From positions 1 to 13,195 of the forward strand of contig JASFPJ010000064.1 of assembly GCA_050116035.1 (NCBI GenBank): a DNA stretch of 13,195 nucleotides, written 5' to 3'. The notes under the pieces were generated by a model. It was not told the DNA's origin. It saw only the letters and a program-made list of their open reading frames with translations, and searched no databases. Every line of letters begins with the position of its first letter. Position 1 is the stretch's first letter. Positions 1 to 6,991 of the stretch are shown in pieces. The stretch comes from SOIA01 sp050116035. Its GTDB lineage: Bacteria > Acidobacteriota > Aminicenantia > Aminicenantales > Aminicenantaceae. The position numbers and the translations under genes are program-made.

Positions 1-1723
1 TAGGTCGATAGCTCCCGTATTCGGGGAGAAGAAGATAAGTGTACGCCAATCCGGTATAGGCCTTGGCATAATTTGAGTCTATTCGAATGGCCTCTTCGAA
101 ATATCCGATAGCTCTCTCCAGGTCTGTCTCGGTTCTTTTATTCCAGAAAAACTGGCCTGTGGAGAACGCGGTAAAAGCGGCAGGATCCTCAGTGTACCGC
201 TTCCTCATACGTTCAAGTTCCTCTGCAGACAGTCTTAACCGAAGATTATCAACGATTGAATTCGTTATCTCCTCCTGAACATCAAAAATCTCGGAAATCT
301 TGTTTGTGTACTGTTTTCCCCAAATGTGGCTGCGATCCTGGACTTTCATCAGCTCAACACTGATAGACAACTCATCGCCGTGTCGGCTCATCTGGCTGAT
401 AAGCACCACATCCACTCCAAGTTCCCTGCCAGCTTGCTGTGGATCATATTCTGTCCCTTTGTACTGGAACACAGAGCTTCGCGCAATGACTTTTTTCAGG
501 CTGGGAAGTTGGGCCAGCTTGCCGATTATATTCTCGGTTATCCCATTGCTCAAATATTCTGTATTCGGATCAGCGCCCGAAATTTCGAAAGGCAGGACTG
601 CAATCGAATCTATAGCACTCCATCTCCCAGCCATCAAGAAGATTATCAAGGTAATCGCTGCAATGATCACAACGGACGAAACAGCATAAAAAAGTCTCTT
701 CTTCCATTGGATATTTCCAGGCTGTTTTTCTTCTTTCTTCCTCCCAGGCAATTCCATCTCCAATGTCGTGATTTCCTCCTCGATATGAGCCAGCTCTGAA
801 AGAAGCTCTCTAACATTCTGATATCTTTTCTCCCTGTCCTTCTCCATACATTTGAGAATCATATTGCTCAGTAGATCTGAAATTTGGGTGTTGTACTCTC
901 TCGGATCAGGAGGTGGTTCTGTCTTGTGTTTTAAAGCTGTGCTCATGGGCGTATCTCCCTCAAAGGGAGGTTTTCCCGTCGCCATCTCGAACAGGATGAC
1001 TCCTACTGCATAGATATCAGAACGCTGGTCCACATCTTTTCCTTCCACCTGTTCAGGAGACATGTATTCAGGTGTTCCGATTATGCCTCCGGGCTTGGTA
1101 ATACCTTTTGCCTTAAGGGAACGCGCAATCCCAAAATCCATGATCCGCGCATTCCCCTCTCTGTCTATCATGATGTTCTGGGGCTTTAAATCCCTGTGGA
1201 TAACTCCCAGTTTGTGCGCTTCTACCAGACCCTCACAAATCTGTCTGGCAATGGATAAAGATTTTTCAGCCGACAATTGACCGGCCATTTTAATGAAATT
1301 CTTCAAATTCTCCCCAGGGACATATTCCATTGTGATGAAATATCTCTTATCTACTTCATTGAGGTCATACATTCGGCAGACATTCTTATGGATGACTTTG
1401 CGGGCAAATTTCAGTTCATTTCTGAATCGCTCTATGGTTTTCTCATCTGAGGCAATTTCATAGCTCAAGAGCTTTAAGGCCACTTCTTCTCTGACTTTTT
1501 TATCATATACCTTGTAAACTATTCCCATCCCCCCTTTCCCGAGTTCCTCGACAAAATCATATCGATCTGCAAATGTCGCTCCTCGGGATAGTCCCTGGAT
1601 TGGCTTCTCCATGGTATCTGTGGAAGCCGAAGAAATTTCCTTTTCAGAAGGAAGAGGGGCTGCGCAGTAATTGCAGAATCTGGAATCAGGGGGATTTTCA
1701 GTTTGGCACTTCGGGCATCTCAT
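1..1723 (-). CDS. Receptor-type Ser/Thr protein kinase with zinc ribbon, TolB-like domain and TPR (3' end outside window)
   Basis: 574 codons lie in the window and the frame is still open at the left edge, so the C-terminus is missing. A short zinc ribbon comes first (Cys3, Cys6, Cys17, Cys20). A complete Hanks-type kinase domain follows, about residues 54-315: glycine loop LGKGGMG at 61-67, Lys84, HRD with Asp178, DFG with Asp196, and GTPEYMSPE in the activation segment. One hydrophobic segment at 344-365 should cross the inner membrane. After it comes a TolB-like region, about 371-500, of the type found in adenylate cyclase and kinase fusions (SIAVLPF, later IFDVQEEIT), and then the first TPR repeats (about 510 on). 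The family phosphorylates Ser/Thr on proteins; the C-terminal half probably senses or binds something outside the cytoplasm (inference). The ATG at 1723 is preceded by AGGT and lies about 22 nt downstream of the expected transcript start. The first 320 residues align without gaps to the kinase at 8535-11672. Confidence 0.93.
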   Translation of the reverse strand, partial: MRCPKCQTENPPDSRFCNYCAAPLPSEKEISSASTDTMEKPIQGLSRGATFADRYDFVEELGKGGMGIVYKVYDKKVREEVALKLLSYEIASDEKTIERFRNELKFARKVIHKNVCRMYDLNEVDKRYFITMEYVPGENLKNFIKMAGQLSAEKSLSIARQICEGLVEAHKLGVIHRDLKPQNIMIDREGNARIMDFGIARSLKAKGITKPGGIIGTPEYMSPEQVEGKDVDQRSDIYAVGVILFEMATGKPPFEGDTPMSTALKHKTEPPPDPREYNTQISDLLSNMILKCMEKDREKRYQNVRELLSELAHIEEEITTLEMELPGRKKEEKQPGNIQWKKRLFYAVSSVVIIAAITLIIFLMAGRWSAIDSIAVLPFEISGADPNTEYLSNGITENIIGKLAQLPSLKKVIARSSVFQYKGTEYDPQQAGRELGVDVVLISQMSRHGDELSISVELMKVQDRSHIWGKQYTNKISEIFDVQEEITNSIVDNLRLRLSAEELERMRKRYTEDPAAFTAFSTGQFFWNKRTETDLERAIGYFEEAIRIDSNYAKAYTGLAYTYLLLPEYGSYRP

Positions 1724-1751
1724 GCGTGATTACCTGAAGAAGGTAAAAAAA

Positions 1752-1780
1752 AGAATAGCAATTAACAGGGAAAGAGTCAA
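1752..1780 (-). promoter_or_regulatory. Sigma70-type promoter of the first kinase gene
   Basis: Read on the minus strand, TTGACT (1775-1780) is followed after exactly 17 bp by TATTCT (1752-1757). A TG sits one base before the -10 box, which makes it an extended -10. The expected transcript start near 1745 leaves a leader of about 22 nt before the ATG at 1723. The same arrangement with nearly the same sequence stands in front of the second kinase at 11701-11729. Confidence 0.75.
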
Positions 1781-1795
1781 ACAAATTGGAGAAAT

Positions 1796-1808
1796 GGGGA
1801 CATTCCCT
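1796..1808. repeat. Imperfect copy of the GGGGAC-N-GTCCCC intergenic palindrome
   Basis: GGGGACATTCCCT resembles the better-formed palindromes at 5890-5909 and 6861-6881 but has decayed arms. It lies about 95 bp beyond the stop codon of the minus-strand lipoprotein gene. Membership of the same repeat family is inference from the shared GGGGAC half and the placement after a gene end. Confidence 0.4.
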
Positions 1809-1901
1809 AAAATGATACTTCTTTCTAAATTTCACAAAAAGGCGATGCCATACACATCTCAAATTGAGCTGTCAAAAGTATGACACTTCGGCGAACAGTT
1901 T

Positions 1902-3404
1902 CTATTCAATCTTCTTGGCATGAGTGGATTGGCCGCGCTGTCTCAGGATTAATCCAGTCACACTGTCTTCATCATCTTTTTCAAAACGGATCACGGTGTA
2001 AGGGTCTGTGGAGAAAAACACAGTAAGTCCCTGGGCGAAAAATCTGGTGGGAGCTTGACCGGTGGGAGTGATAACCAGGTAGTAGTCCTCATGCACCACA
2101 TCCAGAATATACTCAGGATTAACCTCGTATTTCCCCACATACTGAGCATAAACCGCAGAGTCAAGCCTGTAGAGAGTTTTCTCTTCAGGTTGAAAATGGG
2201 GCCATTCATAGGCCGCCGATACTCCTCGCATAATTTCCTCGATGAGAAAAGAGCCATTATCGCTGTTTGTCATGACCACCACTCCCTCCCCTTTCACAGG
2301 ATAGGCGACCATAAAACACTCAAATCCATCATTCCTCCCCTTCATATGGAAGAAGAGGTTATCCCCGGCATCCTCAATCAAAAATCCGCATCCTTGAATA
2401 TTTATCTGAGGGGTCAGCATCGCCCGCGCCAGCTCAGCCGAAACAATTTTCCGAGATTCTCCCCGGGCTGTTTTCATAACATTGATTAAAAAGAGAGCCA
2501 GGTCCGTGGGCGTTGTCCACAGCCCTGCAGCCGCCATTTCAGGATGGCGGGACCATTTTCCCTCCAGTGGTTCTCCCTCACGCAGGTGTCCTGTCACAGC
2601 CATCTCTTTCACTCCTGCTGGTAAAGTGTATTCGAATGTGCTTCTTTCCATCCCGAGAGGCTGTAACACACTCTCTTCCATGATCTGGGAAAAAGGCTTC
2701 TCTTCCAAGTCAATGAGAAGCTGCTGGAGAATGGCATATCCCAATTCGGAATAGGAATACCGAGAGCCCGGGATAGCATAAACACGGGCTGCAGGAGAAT
2801 TGGCTGGTTTTTGACCGTCAAGAATTTGTCTTAATGTGGGCAAAGGTTTGGATTGAGGATATCCTCTGAATTCATGAGGAATAAATCCCGCGCAGTGGCT
2901 CAATAATGAGCGGAGTGTGACCTTGTTTTCTCTCGTCATCCTGTTTTCAGGAAGCTTCCAGGAACTCAGAAATTCATTCACATTGGAATCCAGAGCTATT
3001 CGTTCTTCATCAACAAAATGGAGTGCAGCGAGAGCCGCGACCGGCTGGCTGAGCGAGGCCGCTTGAAAAAGGGAGTGGGTTGTTACCGGCTCAGGTCGTC
3101 TAATTTCTTTCACTCCATATGCCTCTGCCCAATCGATCCGGTTTTGATAGATGGCTGCAATGCTCAATCCGGGCACTCTGTAATAATTCATGCGGTCTTC
3201 AAGCATCATCCTTTCCGGCTCCTGGCCTTTGAACACAACGGCCTTGAGCAGTCCGTTTTCTACGGATTTCTTCCTTTTTTGAGTCCGCGACTTGGGAGTT
3301 TCACAGGCGACTAAGATGAAAAACAGAAGAATAATCGTGCCGGTCAAGAAATAGCGAGAGATCTTACGGCAACGACTGTAAAAAATAACCATTTTTTTCA
3401 GCAT
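1902..3404 (-). CDS. Beta-lactamase-fold (class C/S12-like) lipoprotein lacking the catalytic lysine
   Basis: 500 residues. The N-terminus has basic residues, a hydrophobic stretch at about 20-32 and a lipobox LVAC ending at Cys34, so it should be a membrane-anchored lipoprotein. Residues ~65-400 fit the beta-lactamase-related serine hydrolase family (class C lactamases, DD-peptidases, esterases). Residues ~411-490 resemble the DUF3471-type domain often fused behind it (YVGKYEVNP at 422-430). The SxxK motif reads S117-L-S-Q120: the lysine that activates the serine is glutamine. The YSN motif reads Y218-S-E220. The third motif is HMKG at 353-356, one residue longer than the usual HxG. Family members cleave beta-lactams, D-Ala peptides or esters; this one may be inactive, or may bind ligands or act by altered chemistry (inference). 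AAGGGA precedes the ATG at 3404. The nearby promoter leaves only ~8 nt of leader, so Met5 (3392) remains possible. The kinase gene follows after 178 bp on the same strand. Confidence 0.9.
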   Translation of the reverse strand: MLKKMVIFYSRCRKISRYFLTGTIILLFFILVACETPKSRTQKRKKSVENGLLKAVVFKGQEPERMMLEDRMNYYRVPGLSIAAIYQNRIDWAEAYGVKEIRRPEPVTTHSLFQAASLSQPVAALAALHFVDEERIALDSNVNEFLSSWKLPENRMTRENKVTLRSLLSHCAGFIPHEFRGYPQSKPLPTLRQILDGQKPANSPAARVYAIPGSRYSYSELGYAILQQLLIDLEEKPFSQIMEESVLQPLGMERSTFEYTLPAGVKEMAVTGHLREGEPLEGKWSRHPEMAAAGLWTTPTDLALFLINVMKTARGESRKIVSAELARAMLTPQINIQGCGFLIEDAGDNLFFHMKGRNDGFECFMVAYPVKGEGVVVMTNSDNGSFLIEEIMRGVSAAYEWPHFQPEEKTLYRLDSAVYAQYVGKYEVNPEYILDVVHEDYYLVITPTGQAPTRFFAQGLTVFFSTDPYTVIRFEKDDEDSVTGLILRQRGQSTHAKKIE

Positions 3405-3418
3405 ATGTCCCTTCTTTG

Positions 3419-3447
3419 CTTATACCAAACAGGGATCTGTCTGTCAA
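3419..3447 (-). promoter_or_regulatory. Strong sigma70-type promoter of the lactamase-like lipoprotein gene
   Basis: On the minus strand a consensus TTGACA (3442-3447) stands 17 bp before TATAAG (3419-3424). The expected start of transcription is near 3412, only about 8 nt before the ATG at 3404. The message would therefore have a very short leader, or translation may begin at the ATG at 3392. Confidence 0.75.
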
Positions 3448-3476
3448 AAAAAACCCGTTGTCTATCTTCATTTTTC

Positions 3477-3505
3477 TTGGGGAAAGGCTTCTTTTTTTGT
3501 ATAAT
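3477..3505 (+). promoter_or_regulatory. Candidate promoter of the RND exporter gene, divergent from 3419-3447
   Basis: A consensus TATAAT (3500-3505) lies 17 bp after TTGGGG (3477-3482), which keeps only the TTG of the -35 consensus. The expected transcript start is near 3512, about 40 nt before the ATG at 3553. The two divergent promoters have -35 boxes about 30 bp apart, so one regulator could affect both genes (inference). Confidence 0.55.
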
Positions 3506-3552
3506 CTTACTTCAAACACTTTCTAAGGTGTCTTATCAGAGAAAGTCCCGCT

Positions 3553-5823
3553 ATGGTAAAATTTGGAGAGTTCATCCTCAAACATAAAATTATCCTGATT
3601 CTTGTCATTGTAGGGGTATCTGTTCTCTTTTTTCTGCGTTTACCAAAATTAAGAATGGAAGATGATGAGTCAACCTGGTTTACGACTGAAGACCCAGTGC
3701 ACATGGCCTATAAAAACCTTAAAGAGACCTTCATGGGCAGTGAATTCGTTGTCGTTTCCTACGAGTCCAATAATCTTTTCAGTGAGTCAGAAATCAAATA
3801 TCTTTCTGCACTCTCACAGGAATTAGAGAATATTCCCTATGTGACAGAAGTCTCCAGCCTGACTTCAGTGGAAGATATTGTAGGAACTGAGATGGGGTTG
3901 GAAATCAAACCACTCATCCCGAAAACTCCACAAACAGAAGCTGATTTCTCGTATCTCAAACAAAGAATCGACCTGAATCCATTCTTCAAAGGAAACTTAA
4001 TCTCCAACGACGCGAGAACGACGGGGATCGTCCTCAAACTCTACCTGCCCGAAGATGACGAGAAAGTCTTGAGTGTGATATCTGAAGAGATAACTGTCAA
4101 CATTAAAGAAATCTTGAACAGAGAGGAAGAAAAGACTGGCAGAACATTCTACCTCGGAGGCAGCATAATCACCGATACAGAGATTCAACTGATTATGCAA
4201 AGAGATATGAGTTTATTCTTTCCCTTATCCATGCTTCTGACAGGGCTGGTGTTGTTTATCATTTTCAGAAGCCTATCCGCTCTCATTTTCCCGATCATCA
4301 CTGTATTTCTCTCTCTGGTGTGGACTCTCGGGCTCAAGGGGATAGTCGATTCCCCGATCACTCCTGTATCCACCACACTTTTTGCTCTGTTAACAGTCAT
4401 CGGAATTGCCAACTCAGTCCATCTGATATCACACTACCGCTCAGAACTGCCTTTACAGACAAACAAAAAGCAGGCTCTTCTGGAATCTTATAAAAGAGCC
4501 GGGAAACCATGTTTCTTTACTTCGCTCACCACAGCCGTCGGATTTGGTTCTCTGGTCGTCAGTAAGATTCCGGCTATCAGAAACCTGGGCATCTTCGCCA
4601 GTTTCGGAATAATGAGTGCCTTTATCCTCTCCATGATTCTGGTCCCTGTTGGATTGCAGCTCGTTCGTATAAAACTCAATCCTTCAAAATCAAAGAGCGA
4701 TACAAAGGATGTGATGGGAGAGATTGGAGCATTCAACCTCAAACACCCCCGATGGATCCTCCTTGCCAGTATTCTTGTCATTTTGATCATGGGAATTGGA
4801 ATCACAAGAATACGGGTCGAGCCTTCGATGGTGGAATATCTTAAAAAAGACACCCGTTTGAGAAAAGATGCAGAATTCCTGGATGAAAAGCTGAGTGGCA
4901 TATCCAGCATCGAGGTGGTGCTCAGTGGGGAACAAGATTCTTTCAAGAAGCCTGATGTATTAAGAAAAATTGAAAATCTTCAGGAAATGGCTGAAGACCA
5001 TCCCAACGTTCCGGTGTCGTATTCCATAGTGACTTTCCTTAAGCTCATAAACCGGGCGCTCAACAGTGACCAACCGGAATATTTCCGCATTCCGGAAACA
5101 AGGGAAGCTGTTGCCCAAAGCCTGCTTCTGTATGAAATGTCGGGCGGCACAGAAATCGAAGACTACACCACCATCGACTATGAAATGGTCCGGGTATCCA
5201 TGAGAACAAACCAGATGAAAGAAGAAGAGAGGAAAAAACTGATAGAGAGAATAACTGAGTACACAGATACAAACTTCAGCCAGTTTAAAGTGGATATCAC
5301 AGGATTCGATAACCTGGTTCATGAGGTCACTGAACGCATAACCATGACACAAATCCATAGTTTTGGCCTGGCTTTTCTGGTCATACTGGGATTCATGTTT
5401 CTCCTCTTCGGACTCAGAGGGGGGCTGCTCAGTATAGTGCCCAATGTCTTTCCCATTGTATTCGTGCTGGGATTAATGGGCTATGCTGGATTCCACCTCA
5501 ACATTGCAACAGCCATCATCGCTTCCATCGCCATCGGAATTGTGGTCGATGATACCATCCATTACTTCACCCATTTCAAATACGAATTCCAGGAATGTGG
5601 AGAAAGAAAAACCGCTATGAAGAAGGCGCTTCAAAAAGTTGGCCCAGCGTTGTGCTTCACATCAGTTATTCTTGCTCTGGGATTCTTAATCCATCTTCTC
5701 TCTGAAACCAGAATTCTCTTTGATTTCGGGATACTCGCCAGCCTTGCGGTCATAATGGCTCTTCTCGGGGACTTGTTTTTCGGACCCACTCTGCTGGTCA
5801 AGTTCAGAATTTTTAAGAAATAG
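3553..5823 (+). CDS. RND/MMPL superfamily exporter with 12 predicted membrane segments
   Basis: 756 residues with the internally duplicated RND layout. One membrane segment (11-29) is followed by an outer loop (~30-215) and five segments (~218-372). The second half repeats this: segment ~399-418, loop ~420-595, then five segments (~601-752). It matches the two-fold 'predicted exporter' (MMPL-like) branch, not the ~1000-residue drug pumps. Such proteins use the proton gradient to move lipids or other hydrophobic molecules out of the inner membrane; the substrate here cannot be read from sequence. The signature segment of the second half, GIVVDDTIHYFTHF, carries adjacent acids Asp666-Asp667 typical of proton relay. 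The equivalent first-half segment, GIANSVHLISHY, has Asn-Ser at those positions. No membrane-fusion or outer-membrane partner gene is adjacent. The ribosome site before the ATG (GAGAAAG) is weak. The gene is transcribed away from the lactamase-like gene. Confidence 0.93.
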   Translation: MVKFGEFILKHKIILILVIVGVSVLFFLRLPKLRMEDDESTWFTTEDPVHMAYKNLKETFMGSEFVVVSYESNNLFSESEIKYLSALSQELENIPYVTEVSSLTSVEDIVGTEMGLEIKPLIPKTPQTEADFSYLKQRIDLNPFFKGNLISNDARTTGIVLKLYLPEDDEKVLSVISEEITVNIKEILNREEEKTGRTFYLGGSIITDTEIQLIMQRDMSLFFPLSMLLTGLVLFIIFRSLSALIFPIITVFLSLVWTLGLKGIVDSPITPVSTTLFALLTVIGIANSVHLISHYRSELPLQTNKKQALLESYKRAGKPCFFTSLTTAVGFGSLVVSKIPAIRNLGIFASFGIMSAFILSMILVPVGLQLVRIKLNPSKSKSDTKDVMGEIGAFNLKHPRWILLASILVILIMGIGITRIRVEPSMVEYLKKDTRLRKDAEFLDEKLSGISSIEVVLSGEQDSFKKPDVLRKIENLQEMAEDHPNVPVSYSIVTFLKLINRALNSDQPEYFRIPETREAVAQSLLLYEMSGGTEIEDYTTIDYEMVRVSMRTNQMKEEERKKLIERITEYTDTNFSQFKVDITGFDNLVHEVTERITMTQIHSFGLAFLVILGFMFLLFGLRGGLLSIVPNVFPIVFVLGLMGYAGFHLNIATAIIASIAIGIVVDDTIHYFTHFKYEFQECGERKTAMKKALQKVGPALCFTSVILALGFLIHLLSETRILFDFGILASLAVIMALLGDLFFGPTLLVKFRIFKK

Positions 5824-5834
5824 GGTCATTCCTT

Positions 5835-5887
5835 AAAAAAACACCTTTTTGACTAACCGGTTTGGCTGAGCAACAAACCTTACCGAA
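5835..5887. repeat. First copy of a degenerate ~50-bp intergenic direct repeat
   Basis: TTTTGACTA, 16 variable bases, then ACAAACCTTAC recurs as TTTTGACTA, 16 bases, ACAAACTTTAC about 97 bp downstream (5932-5984). The A-rich run and CC in front of TTTTGACTA also match by eye. Between the copies lies the GGGGAC palindrome. The second copy contains the best promoter candidate for the NlpC/P60 gene. The first copy keeps the TTGACT box but has AACAAA where the -10 should be. Confidence 0.5.
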
Positions 5888-5889
5888 AA

Positions 5890-5909
5890 AATTGGGGACC
5901 GTCCCCAAC
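5890..5909. repeat. Intergenic palindrome TTGGGGAC-C-GTCCCCAA
   Basis: An inverted repeat with 8-bp perfect arms around a single central C (core 5892-5908), lying about 70 bp after the exporter's stop codon. It shares its core with 6861-6881. No T-run follows, so it does not look like an intrinsic terminator. It is more likely a small repetitive palindromic element or a protein-binding site (inference). Confidence 0.65.
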
Positions 5910-5945
5910 ATCATCATTCTTCTTTTAAACTAAAGAAAAGCCATT

Positions 5946-5974
5946 TTGACTATCTATCTGAGGTGTGCTACAAA
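5946..5974 (+). promoter_or_regulatory. Candidate extended -10 promoter of the SPOR-NlpC/P60 gene
   Basis: TTGACT (5946-5951), 17 bp, then TACAAA (5969-5974) with TG one base before the -10. The layout is the same as at the two kinase promoters, though the -10 box matches only four of six consensus bases. The expected transcript start near 5981 gives a leader of about 60 nt before 6044. It lies inside the second copy of the direct repeat that begins at 5932. Confidence 0.45.
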
Positions 5975-6043
5975 CTTTACTAGAGGAAAAGGAATCTTGA
6001 AAGTGTATAACTGCCAGTCATAACTCGAAGGAAAAGGCCTTAA

Positions 6044-6826
6044 ATGGAAGAAAGGACTGTGAAATCCGCCTGGAAATGGCCCTATGCTATTATCCTCTCT
6101 TTGATCCTGGCGGCATCTGCCTGTACAGCTTTCCGGATTTCCCGTCCAGCCGAACCAAAAATTCCCAAACAAGAACTTCGACGGATGGGATACGCTATCC
6201 AGGTCGGTGCGTTCTCTGTTGTGGACAACGCCATCAAGCTGAACAAATCTTTAAGGAAGAAAGGGCTGGAGGCCTATTACTTTGCTCATCCCTCCGGCCT
6301 ATACAGGGTTCGATTCGGTGATTTCCGCTCTCTCAAAGCGGCTGAAAAAAAAGCAAAACGTCTCGTCAGAGCGGGAATCATAGATGAATATTACATCGTC
6401 AGCCCCGAGGAATATGCCGTTACTAAAAGAAGAAAGCTTGGAAAGCAGTATCTCCGGAATGAAATCGTAGCCACTGCAAGAAGATTTCTCGGCATGCCTT
6501 ATGCCTGGGGTGGCTCTTCACCAAGGGAGGGATTTGACTGCAGCGGCCTGACCATGGCGGTGTACAGGGTAAATGGCCTGAGTTTGCCTCATTCCTCTAG
6601 GGGACAGTACAAAGCCGGAAGCGCTGTCAAAAAAAGAAACCTGCAGAAAGGTGACCTGGTCTTTTTTGCAACATCCAGGAGGAGAAGAGTATCCCACGTA
6701 GGGATCTATGTCGGAAACAATCAGTTCATCCACGCGCCAGGAAATAACAAGCGTGTCCGCACCGAATCCCTTTCGAATAGTTACTTCATGAAGAATTATG
6801 TCGGGGCCAGAGCCTATTTAAGGTAA
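6044..6826 (+). CDS. SPOR-domain NlpC/P60 peptidoglycan endopeptidase, probable lipoprotein
   Basis: 260 residues. A hydrophobic N-terminal segment (~12-26) ends in ASAC with Cys27, a plausible though not ideal lipobox (Ala at -3). Residues ~48-120 form a SPOR domain (AIQVGAFS at 51-58, LYRVRFGDF at 86-94), a fold that binds denuded glycan strands and is common at division sites. Residues ~138-258 form an NlpC/P60 cysteine peptidase with the expected triad visible: Cys166 in FDCSGL, His218 in SHVGIYVG, and His230 in FIHAP as the third polar residue. Family members cut peptide stems in peptidoglycan, typically the D-Glu/meso-diaminopimelate bond. The fusion suggests a periplasmic hydrolase guided to particular wall sites (inference). 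The ATG is preceded by AAGGAAAAGG at good spacing. It lies 220 bp after the exporter and 165 bp before a serine hydrolase, so it is probably its own transcript. Confidence 0.94.
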   Translation: MEERTVKSAWKWPYAIILSLILAASACTAFRISRPAEPKIPKQELRRMGYAIQVGAFSVVDNAIKLNKSLRKKGLEAYYFAHPSGLYRVRFGDFRSLKAAEKKAKRLVRAGIIDEYYIVSPEEYAVTKRRKLGKQYLRNEIVATARRFLGMPYAWGGSSPREGFDCSGLTMAVYRVNGLSLPHSSRGQYKAGSAVKKRNLQKGDLVFFATSRRRRVSHVGIYVGNNQFIHAPGNNKRVRTESLSNSYFMKNYVGARAYLR

Positions 6827-6858
6827 GTGAGGCCGCATCTCTCTATTTGATATTCCAT

Positions 6859-6884
6859 TAAATTGGGGACAGTCCCCAATTTTC
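6859..6884 (+). terminator. Perfect palindrome AATTGGGGAC-A-GTCCCCAATT, possible terminator
   Basis: The arms at 6861-6870 and 6872-6881 are perfect 10-bp inverted repeats around one A. Folded as RNA this gives a stem of about 7-8 bp with a 5-nt loop, followed by a short T-run. It sits 34 bp after the NlpC/P60 stop codon, so an intrinsic terminator is plausible. The same core recurs at 5890-5909 without a T-run, so a repeat-family identity may be primary and termination secondary. Confidence 0.5.
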
Positions 6885-6991
6885 CGAAACTTTTTCGAGC
6901 GTTTATCGTTATAGTAGAATGAACTGACTATGCTCGGGAAAATTTATTCCGTTAATCATATTTTCATCTTAACCGGTAAAGGAGGAAATCC

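Noticed and set aside
300..799. Plus-strand open frames of 129 and 157 codons opposite the first kinase
   Set aside because: They overlap each other and lie antisense to the TolB-like and membrane part of a clearly coding kinase. They show no recognisable domain or convincing ribosome site.
4488..5358. Minus-strand open frames of 132 and 152 codons inside the exporter gene
   Set aside because: They are antisense to a full-length RND protein with clear membrane-segment periodicity and signature motifs. Their translations show no family features.
3553..5823. Assignment of the exporter to the hopanoid transporter HpnN
   Set aside because: The fold and rough size agree, but no hopanoid biosynthesis gene is nearby, and the general MMPL/predicted-exporter family fits as well.
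5892..5908. Palindrome as intrinsic terminator of the exporter gene
   Set aside because: The stem is good, but the following bases (catcatcattc) contain no T-run. It is kept as a repeat only.
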